A stretch of DNA of 64,000 nucleotides. It comes from Bimastos eiseni. Its lineage: Eukaryota > Annelida > Clitellata > Crassiclitellata > Lumbricidae. The translations under genes were made by a program, and so were the position numbers. Every line of letters begins with the position of its first letter. Within the stretch, counting starts at the first letter, position 1. The stretch lies in contig OY365810.1 of NCBI GenBank assembly GCA_959347315.1, positions 22,349,815-22,413,814 of the forward strand, in the 5' to 3' direction. This document shows, in pieces, positions 58,301-64,000 of the stretch. The notes under the pieces were generated by a model. The model ran no database searches, was not told where the DNA came from, and saw only the letters and a program-made list of their open reading frames with translations.

Positions 58301-61030
58301 AGTTTGCTTTGTCGGCTTGTGTTACAGCATCCGTCTGTTTGTATGTGCGTATGTGTGTGTATCTACATATGTGTCCTTGTGTTTGTGCCTTACGAGCTAT
58401 TAATTCGTTTCTGCTTGCTTAAATGCAGATGTAATTTACTGAATGGCGACGCGAGTTGTGCGCTTGGCATATTTTGCAGAAGGCAGACAAATCACGATAA
58501 TGATAAGCGAATTCATTTTCTTAGTGGTGACATTGGACCAACTCTGTCGTTGTGTATTTTCATGAGGCCTTACCACTGAATCTCCAGACTGTTTTAGCTA
58601 ACCTCTGTAGTTCCTTTGGGTCGATATTAATTCCAATTCGGGTGATGCCTATAGTTCGAACACATTATATAAGTGTCGACTGAATTCTTAATAAAACATG
58701 TTATGCCGCATTAAGTCTTCTAAAGATGGCAGACGGATGAAAATGTCGCTTGTTTCTTTCGTAATTTGCTGATCATAGCATGATTAGGTCTATAAAAAAC
58801 GAACACTTGAGCACTACATTTTGGTTACAAGGAAAGAGACCTATCGTACTTCTAGCTGGTAGGCCAATAAGTAAAGATTATGGTACGGTAGCCATTTAGA
58901 CAGATAAGCATTTCAAGCAGCCAAGCGCGCTGAATACATGTAATAATGAAATTATACTCGTTGTATTACATCTTCAAAATTTCTCTACGATGTTCAAAAC
59001 TGAACAGCACTATAGGCTTATATATGCCTGCAGAGTACTGCACCAGAATCGTATTGCAAAATAGAGCCAGTTAATTGCTCAGCAAATTGATTTTTGTAGA
59101 ACGATCGTTAGACGTTTAGTTGTATTAGATGTAGTTGTATTAAGTGACTGCGGTTTGATATGCAAATACATTAAACGAATATTCAATGTAGAGATCTAGT
59201 AGAAGCAGTGGTGGTCTAGGAGGGGAACTATGGCGATTGCCCTCTAAGAGTCTAAAAGAAATATTTTTTCTATGTCTGAAAATTACTTACACGCTTCAAG
59301 TTCCAGATGACTTTGCATCTTGTTATGAAACAATTTAGCAGAGAACTATGTTTTGGCGGGAGCGCATTAAATTCCCCATTAATTACGCAATCTGCCTCAG
59401 AATAATCCAACATTTAGTATCTTTGGTTGTATGTTTATGTCGATAAGGTGCAATGTAAGTAATTAATTTAGTGAAATTTGCTGTTTCAAAATAGTTTTGA
59501 GTTAGTTAAGCGCTCGATCTCGATTTATTGTTAGTAATTGCTTTGACTTTATCGGCTAATTCAACCTGAACTTAAAAATGTAATAAAATACACAGGGTGG
59601 GCCATTAGAAAGTAACCCACTCAGGTGTTTTGTTAATATTTCTGCCAAAAGTGGAGATTAGCAAATGAAATTTTACAGGCGCAAAACTAATTCATGCCTG
59701 CAAATACTGGCCAAATTTGAATAAAATATTTTAAACAGAACAAAAGTTATGTCATTTTTAGTGAGTCCAACCGCATGTTGTTATGTTAAAAAAACACCCA
59801 ACGCAGGATATAGCGACAAAAACGATTTTATGAAGTCAATTCTCAAGCTATTGCTGTAAAGCAAATTTCAGAATTATCATTGAGATGAGAAACGATCAAT
59901 AAAGGTCGAGGAGGCATACACATCGATATGTATGGCATTCATGCTGATGTATCTATTATGACCACGAATTGCTGAAGAAGACGATGTAAGACGGAACAAC
60001 ACACAGAGCATGGAAGAGGAAGATCATTTGAGAAAAATGCCAAGCGAACTTTACATCGACTATCATTATGAGAATACAATACCTTCTTCCATTTGTCCAG
60101 GACCGATTTGTTCTGAGTAGGAATCTTTAAGGGGTGCTCTATATATATATGATTCTGTTGTTTTGGTTGATTAATTGAACAGTAAACCTATATAGATCTA
60201 ATCTGTTAAGATTGGTGGCCTAGATTAGAACCGCAGTTGCATGTATGTCTATCCAACATCGCATATGCTGCATGGGTCTCCGGTGTTAGTGCTTATGTCT
60301 GTTGCAAGTGTGCATGCGCCTGTAGTAGGTGAGGTGAGTATATCTGCCTACCTTCGTCACTTAAACCGTCGAAGTCGTCTGAGTCGAGGTTCGTTCGGAG
60401 GAGAAACTGAGAAACAATTGTCGACTTTCCGACTCCCTTCAGTCCAATCATCACGATCTTATAGCGCTCTTGACAAGGCGTCAGTTCTCCACTCACTTCT
60501 CCTAATCGACTGCTTCCGGTCGTCGTACTTCCGCTGCTATCCCTCGACCGGAAGTCATCAGCAGACGGTGGTCCCATGACGTAGAGATCGCTCTCTCGGA
60601 CCAATCGGTTTCCCATGATCGTGAAGCTGCGTACCTTGCGCAGTGGGTAAGTGGAGTCAGACAGTGACAGTGGATCTGGAAGAAGCAGTTGTGACGATGT
60701 TGTGACGGTGGCGTTGAATCGCTTAGAGGGTACGCTTCCGACCCGCGGACGCATCTCTCCCAAGCTCCACGTCTGTTCCGGTGCCCTACGCTCGAAGACA
60801 ACCTCAAGAAGCTGCGTTTCGACGCTGTCTCTGCGAGATAGATGACCACTGCGGGGTTCTTCAGCGGGACCGACAACACCCGAGGCGAAGGAGAGAACAG
60901 GGAGTGGAAGAGCATTGGGGATGAGAAGGTTCGGAGGCCTTTGTTTCCTGCAAGTCCGATGCGTCGGGGAGAATCCACCGCTGTACGATCGCGCCCTGTA
61001 CTGCTCAAATTCGTCATGTTCACGCAACAT
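35084..61030 (-). CDS. RGK-family (Rad/Gem/Rem) small GTPase, complete, 4 coding exons
   Basis: RGK proteins are Ras-like GTPases at the plasma membrane and cytoskeleton that bind Ca2+-channel beta subunits and lower high-voltage Ca2+ current. Exons in gene order are 60352-61030, 46148-46233, 36774-36969 and 35084-35421. Phases join exactly and give 432 residues plus TAA. Visible features: a 190-residue Ser/Arg-rich N-terminus; P-loop GLKGVGKST (residues 196-204); a degenerate G3 region (IFDFSDNE in place of DxxG, as in RGKs); VVVYSVEDRKSFE; G4 ANKVDLVR (306-313); G5 EISAA (335-339); and C-terminus SCVNLYVL, fitting the RGK signature CxxLxVL without a prenylation box. An in-frame TGA three codons upstream supports the start. 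Introns are about 1.4, 9.2 and 14.1 kb. Which vertebrate member it matches is unclear, so no symbol is given. Confidence 0.92.
35422..36773 (-). other. RGK intron 3
   Basis: About 1.35 kb. Contains two TAGGCCTA palindromes (36538, 36588) and a TATAAATACATAAATAC stretch near 36320. The donor GTTCTT at its 5' end is weak. Confidence 0.8.
36774..36969 (-). CDS. RGK GTPase exon 3: G4 region
   Basis: Acceptor CGTTAG, phase 0 start. ADQFVTSDHQVAAYVVVYSV, then EDRKSFEAAVDRLYEL and MTVILVANKVDLVRTR. NKVD is the guanine-specificity motif. It ends CAAG before GTTCTT, one base into a codon completed by exon 4. Confidence 0.95.
37006..37966 (-). mobile_element. Tc1/mariner-like element, internally deleted, with TA duplication
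   Basis: Long terminal inverted repeats of about 100 bp begin CACCGTGTCTCAAAATAAAC at both ends. TA dinucleotides flank at 37004-37005 and 37967-37968. On the minus strand, the last part of a DDE transposase is readable: TELRFVEQGVKVNGAYNSDN near 37740-37700, then a frame change, then WPPNSPDLNPVEYSIW near 37540-37490 and a stop at 37318. The N-terminal half, including any DNA-binding domain, is missing, so the copy is non-autonomous. It lies in RGK intron 2, 36 bp from the exon 3 acceptor. Confidence 0.88.
37970..38828. other. RGK intron 2 sequence, nothing recognised
   Basis: No exon or element with readable ends. Confidence 0.4.
38829..39622. mobile_element. Inverted-arm element enclosing a (CATA)n array
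   Basis: The left arm (38829-38900) carries GGACATTTCC, GGACATTTG, ACATTTGCTCC and GGACAATTGGCTCC. The right arm (39589-39622) carries the reverse pattern, GGAGCAATTGTCC then GGGGTAAATGTCCG. The arms therefore face each other around the tetranucleotide array. Exact ends and target duplication are not resolved. Confidence 0.45.
38923..39230. repeat. (CATA)n tetranucleotide microsatellite
   Basis: Pure for about 250 bases to 39171, a short break, then another pure run. It degenerates through 39590 into ACGTAC/ATGTAT variants. Period 4 leaves several frames open on both strands (THTYI, MYVC repeats). Confidence 0.97.
39630..41960. other. RGK intron 2 sequence
   Basis: A dispersed TTTATATAGCGC-type repeat lies at about 40835-40920. 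No exon recognised. Confidence 0.4.
42600..42955 (+). mobile_element. LINE reverse-transcriptase fragment
   Basis: From about 42725 the plus strand reads VVRNLFNYWQVPSFRI, LAIFDVSSALDLLNHNIL, then NAHMVSRE. This is the RT catalytic block (compare LLDLSKAFDTVDHEILL) with the first catalytic aspartate kept. Short and truncated on both sides. Confidence 0.65.
42960..44340. other. RGK intron 2 sequence, unassigned open frames
   Basis: Includes a plus-strand frame at 43387-43674 (95 codons, basic, no domain recognised, no splice support). Treated as non-coding. Confidence 0.35.
44344..44620. repeat. 16-bp minisatellite (TGTGTATGTGTGATTG)
   Basis: About 16 near-identical units, giving a HNHTYTQSHIHTITHT-type translation on the minus strand that is not a gene. 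Confidence 0.93.
45008..45082. repeat. 18-bp tandem repeat, four units
   Basis: Unit ACACAGGAACACGCAATG, almost perfect copies. Multiple of three, so it reads as TQEHAM repeats in one frame. Confidence 0.85.
45085..46147. other. RGK intron 2 sequence next to exon 2
   Basis: No element or exon recognised. Confidence 0.4.
46148..46233 (-). CDS. RGK GTPase exon 2: switch region
   Basis: Acceptor TTGCCAG, donor GTATCG. Two bases complete an aspartate codon, then DVRRQNCASIILDGEEATLE and IFDFSDNE. Compare VDGE.ATL...D.WE of RGKs. Phase 0 at the end fits exon 3. Confidence 0.92.
46399..46428. repeat. (AT)n microsatellite
   Basis: Pure AT run in RGK intron 1. Confidence 0.9.
46430..48520. other. 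RGK intron 1 sequence
   Basis: A GTACAGCGCCTTAATGTAGC piece near 46490 belongs to the dispersed AGCGCC repeat. The plus frame at 47598-47963 (121 codons) has no recognised domain. Confidence 0.4.
48526..48975. repeat. GAA-rich polypurine tract
   Basis: About 450 bases of almost pure purine on the plus strand, built on AGAAGA units with AGGCGAAGA variants. Lys/Glu/Arg frames arise from composition and are interrupted by stops. Confidence 0.9.
49137..49345 (+). mobile_element. tRNA-derived SINE, family A
   Basis: The head GGTGGCTGATTGGTTAGAGC continues GGTCGGCCTGTAACGC with B-box GGTTCGATC, followed by the family body (TATTGCTCTGCGATAT, CGCCGTCGAGTCG) and an AT-rich tail. Best-preserved head of the family in the window, but multi-copy and therefore not called a tRNA. 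Confidence 0.7.
49350..50515. other. RGK intron 1 sequence, nothing recognised
   Basis: Random short frames only. Confidence 0.4.
50520..50830 (+). mobile_element. LINE 3'-end remnant
   Basis: From about 50538 the plus strand reads TRKFSIAYTGPMAWNCL, the C-terminal motif of a non-LTR reverse transcriptase, then decays. The GTTTTATTTATTA tail continues to about 50830. Confidence 0.55.
50835..53025. other. RGK intron 1 sequence
   Basis: A dispersed-repeat piece (AAATCTACTCACAGGCGCTC) lies near 51409. A plus frame after a CATTTCAG site (52713-52983) encodes a lysine/arginine-rich end (RKQAAKKRTTKD, LLKRHSKFYDKLETKRA) with no recognised family. Confidence 0.35.
53030..53245 (-). mobile_element. 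tRNA-derived SINE, family B, with conserved central domain
   Basis: On the minus strand: head GCGCGGTGGCGTAGTGGG, B-box-like AGGTTCGGAACC, then GAGGAAGGCAACGGGAAACC and ACCTCACTCATCTCATCCCC. The latter resembles a core shared by SINEs in many animals (from memory). The tail ends in a short CAT repeat. Confidence 0.65.
53340..54347. mobile_element. Inverted-repeat element with three internal ~205-bp tandem units
   Basis: Left end TAGGGGAGAATGTCCTGCAT, then TGGGT. Right end, reversed, TAGGGAAGAATGTCTGCAT, then TGGGT. TA is at both outer ends. Inside, three diverged direct repeats begin at about 53730, 53946 and 54149. Each starts TGCATTGGGAC, like the terminal repeat, and contains TTTGAGTTTAC, TTGGAAC and TGTTTCTGATAATT. 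No transposase. Confidence 0.72.
54488..54526. repeat. (AT)n microsatellite
   Basis: Pure AT run. Confidence 0.92.
55034..55329. mobile_element. Short inverted-repeat element (MITE), copy 2
   Basis: Same family as 30138-30422: ends CAGAGGTGTAACAAGG and, reversed, CAGGGGTGTAACAAGC, with shared inner text such as AATGGGGGCACA and AAAGAACCGATTTG. Flanking 8-mers ATATATAC and ATATATAT agree at 7 of 8 bases. Inserted in a TA microsatellite, whose larger half now lies at 55330-55364. Confidence 0.75.
55330..55364. repeat. (TA)n microsatellite
   Basis: Pure TA run adjoining the MITE right end. Confidence 0.92.
55370..59580. other. RGK intron 1 sequence, nothing recognised
   Basis: Unremarkable AT-rich sequence with scattered TAGGCCTA palindromes (56235, 57115, 57884) and a short TA run near 58110. 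No exon recognised. Confidence 0.4.
59585..60110. mobile_element. Possible decayed mariner-type fragment
   Basis: ACAGGGTGGGCCATTAGAAA resembles one end of a mariner-like element. No matching opposite end was found, and no transposase motif is clear. Weak call. Confidence 0.25.
60352..61030 (-). CDS. RGK GTPase exon 1: N-terminus and P-loop
   Basis: ATG at 61030 in AAAATGT context, with in-frame TGA three codons upstream. It encodes a long Ser/Arg/Pro-rich N-terminus with RRDSVE and KVRSFTIMG patches, which could be 14-3-3 or kinase sites. The G domain begins at ERYKIVMIGLKGVGKSTIV. The donor GTAGGC follows SDE plus one base, which pairs with exon 2. Confidence 0.93.
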
Positions 61031-61068
61031 TTTCGGTCACACAAGATTACAGGGCACGACGAGTCCTG

Positions 61069-61097
61069 TTTTATAGCGCTCGACGATGGGCTTTATA
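61069..61097 (-). promoter_or_regulatory. Two TATA-like boxes upstream of the RGK gene
   Basis: Minus-strand TATAAAA (61069-61075) and TATAAAG (61091-61097). The farther one would place transcription start near 61065 with a leader of about 35 bases; the nearer gives a leader of about 15. The real promoter may lie farther upstream if a non-coding exon exists. Confidence 0.35.
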
Positions 61098-61164
61098 TGT
61101 TGTCTGTCGGCAGTTTATTGCGGTATATAAAACACTCTACCACCGCGTAGCACAATAATACAGA

Positions 61165-62355
61165 AATGGAGATTTATATAGCGCCGCCGGAATGGCCTGG
61201 CAATAAACTCTAACGATCTCTGACGTCAGCACTGATTGCTTTGTTGCGTCGTCTGTTTCCCCGCGATAACGTCACTACAAAGTCATGACACAATAATAGA
61301 AACTGAACAATTCCTCTGAGTTCATGACTTCTATCACGTTTTATGATAATCAGGGCATTATTGTCGTTACCGTCATCGACCGTATTTCGCTTCGTGATCA
61401 TTGTGATCACGGTCATCATTGTGGTGGCACGAGTTGTTTACTTTGGTGCAGGCGCTAAGTAAATTGACAAATAACAAATAAATGTAGGTTATATGCAGTG
61501 ATTAGTGATCGTTAAAATTTTTATCAAGATAATGGCGATCAATCAATCAGTCAGTCAATCAGTCAGTCAGTCAATCACTCAACCAACCAGTCAATCAATC
61601 AATGAAGCTTGATAGAGCACATCTCAAAGAAATCTACTCAGTGTCGCTCCCAGTCCAACCTCGGCCGTAGAAGACAGATTTCAGAGTAAAATAGAAATGG
61701 AATGAAGAGTTCCTAGGCAAGAGCCGAAAATCCTAGAACATGATAATGATATAGTTATCAATTTCTTAACGTCGTCCACATCGTCGATGCGATTACAAGT
61801 AGCGTAATCGTCAAACTAACTTATACATTTGGATACGCTTAATTCTAGAACTAATTTATGCATTTAGACACGCTTAGTTTTAGGACTCGGTTATGTTGAA
61901 ACAGGTCAAAAGATTAGGGGCCCATTTGAGCAGCGGTGTACGGAAGGCCTAGAATTTTTCAAGAAATTATACGGTGTTTTTGTTTCTACCTTAACCTATA
62001 AAGACGATTTAAAACAGAGTACAGAATATAAAATGCCATTTGCAGCCCAAATGAATCAAGCCAGGCAAAAGACCTAATCAACTTACAACCTAATTTGCCT
62101 TATTATCACCGTTGTCATCATTTACTTCTTTGTGGGCGAATGTATACGTATCCTGTGACGTCTATTGTGATACCACTGTAGTAAGATTACTTTTGTGTCG
62201 GGTTCTTGTTAGCAATTAATGGATATCGTTCGTTTGTATTTACTGGCACCAACTAACACTAGGCAAATAATGGTAGAATGAATGATTAGGAGGCAGATCA
62301 TGTCTTCAGTCTTCACTAATAGTAATGATCAACACCGTGACGTAAATGGAAGCGC
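61165..62355. other. RGK upstream region, nothing recognised
   Basis: TTTATATAGCGCC repeat piece near 61170, CAAT/CAGT tetranucleotide run at 61540-61605, and another dispersed-repeat piece near 61620-61680. Confidence 0.4.
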
Positions 62356-62357
62356 GT

Positions 62358-62533
62358 GTATGTGTGTACTATACAAGTGTAGCTGTGTGCGCACGCGTGT
62401 GTGTGCGTGTGTGCGCGCGTGCGTGTGTGTGTGTGTGTGCGTGCGTGTGTGCGTGTGTGCGCGCGTGCGTGTGTGTGCGTGTGCGCGCGCGTGCGTGTGT
62501 GTGTGCGTGCGTGTGTGTGTGTGTGCGTGTGTG

Positions 62534-62573
<40 letters not shown>

Positions 62574-62600
62574 CGTGTGTGTCTGTGTCTGTGCGTGTAT
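62358..62600. repeat. (GT)n with GC steps (alternating purine-pyrimidine tract)
   Basis: GTGTGC and GTGCGC variants of a GT repeat, long enough to keep many frames open (VCVCVR, THTHTR). Alternating purine-pyrimidine sequence of this kind can form Z-DNA. Confidence 0.92.
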
Positions 62601-62604
62601 CTAA

Positions 62605-64000
62605 GACTATTTTGAGCGTTCGCTTCTCTCCTAGGATATTGACCAACACGTCCAAAATGAGACTACTTGCACGGTCACCAAAGGTAGGCTCAAATAGCGA
62701 CATCGTCAAACCTTTCAGATGAAATTGCGTTAGAAAATTCAAAATAAATTTAACGAAACAGCATTTGAGATATTGAGGAACGGTCTTTCCTATAATATTT
62801 TGAACGATGCATCTTTTCTGCCAGAAGTGAAGGAGATAATACACTGTAATTTTAAATTTCCAGTCATATCTGATTTGAAGGTCACTGACTTGGACTCGAT
62901 TACAGATATTGAACGATTGCCATTATGTCGTGGAGAATATTACGGCGACATCGTATCTCGAATACGAACTGAATCATCAATATACCACAAAGGTTTACAG
63001 CAATCGACCATCACATGTGGCGCTAGTGGTTGCCTAGTACATTCAAGACATTCTGACTTAATTACAGTTCTTTATGATCGTCGTCATGGAATCCACATTC
63101 TCACTGCTTTGGGGAATATGTGAAGGTGTGCGGATCAAGGTTGATAATAATAAAAGCAGCTGTCGTCAGCCAATAAGGGGCCGACCACAATCTTCGTAGC
63201 TATTTGTCTGAGAAGAGATCAGTAGGAGGTTCTAGGAAAGGGTCGAATATTCGACTTCATCAGCTAAGACATCTGCGTCTTTCACTGCGGCCATTGGTCC
63301 TAGAAGCTGATAAATCTGGTCATCAACTGTAGACTAGACAGATCAGAGTACACATCGCACAATGGAAATGATTGCCAGTGGAAGCACCTTCGTAGAAACC
63401 AACCTTTCTTCCACTGGCCAACGTCTGATCACATGATTGAAACCTATCATCACGAAAGCGTTAACGAGCGTGTCATGCACAGATTCGAACATATAATGGT
63501 GATGTCAAAGTGGTTTCAGTAAGCTTAAGCATCTTTCTAGTATTCATTCAATCGAAGATTTAATGATTCAGTGATTGTGGGTTCTGAGTTTTAAATTATA
63601 AATTTATATGTGATGCAATAAATTTCAATCTGGGGATGTTATAATTAGGCCCTCTATATTTTGCACAAAACATGCACATTTTATTCATAAACACTGGGAT
63701 CAGTTGCAGGTTATGACATGATTCTTATTATTCTGATGCCAGCACGCGATTAAGAGAACGTGTTAAACTGTTAGTGTTTAAAGACCGTCGACGGCGTGAC
63801 ATGTGGACAAGTTTAGTTCAGTCTATTTTCTCTGAACCTGACGCAATGTAAGTTCAAGATTAGGTTAACCACAGCTCCATTGGGTCCACGGACGTATGCA
63901 ATGTAGCATATTACAAATAAGGGCCTGCCGTAGTATGCTGCCTTAAATTGCAAATCTTATATATAATAATATTTTCCTTAAACTATCATTTTAGATTTCA
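62605..64000. other. Right end of window, unassigned
   Basis: A plus frame at 62773-63123 (116 codons) shows no family I recognise and no clear start context. Nothing else seen. Confidence 0.35.

Noticed and set aside
62282..62844. Cys/Val-rich and Thr/His-rich frames
   Set aside because: Translation of the GT/GC dinucleotide tract.

Overview
The window is animal nuclear DNA: AT-rich, with spliced genes, introns of up to 14 kb, tRNA-derived SINEs, non-LTR retrotransposon fragments, small DNA transposons and long microsatellites. The best-preserved genes resemble deuterostome KCNQ1 and RGK proteins. My guess is a marine invertebrate, perhaps an echinoderm; that is an inference, because nothing in the sequence names the taxon.

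Layout. (1) 1-11.5 kb holds no gene I can recognise. It contains a decayed LINE reverse transcriptase, a SINE, a hAT-like element with a near-perfect 8-bp target duplication, a 200-base assembly gap and a 20-bp minisatellite. (2) 11.5-21.5 kb, plus strand: the 3' part of a KCNQ1-type voltage-gated K+ channel, ten coding exons from S4 to the stop codon. All exon phases join and the reading frame closes. Exons for the N-terminus and S1-S3 were not found. (3) 21.5-31.5 kb: LINE and SINE debris, a CRE-rich inverted-repeat element, a single-exon serpin on the minus strand (26318-27573) broken by a nonsense codon and a frameshift, a GAT microsatellite and two small inverted-repeat elements. (4) Near 31.85 kb, plus strand: a possible promoter and first coding exon of an unidentified gene, followed by a cluster of trinucleotide repeats at 33-34.5 kb. 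(5) 35.1-61.03 kb, minus strand: a complete RGK-family (Rad/Gem/Rem) GTPase gene in four coding exons. I reconstruct 432 codons plus stop, from an ATG with an in-frame stop just upstream to the RGK C-terminal signature CxNLxVL. Its introns hold a mariner-like element ending 36 bp from a splice acceptor, a roughly 1-kb inverted-repeat element with three internal tandem repeats, a CATA microsatellite flanked by inverted arms, LINE pieces and a long polypurine tract. (6) 61-64 kb: no recognised gene, and a GT/GC tract that could form Z-DNA.

The KCNQ1-like channel and the RGK protein belong to families that both shape membrane excitability: a K+ channel, and an inhibitor of high-voltage-activated Ca2+ channels. 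They lie on opposite strands, and nothing here shows they are co-regulated. I found no operon, CRISPR array, rRNA or bona fide tRNA gene. The most unusual material is the set of non-autonomous elements whose ends can be read to the base, and the strong excess of the palindrome TAGGCCTA (about twenty copies).
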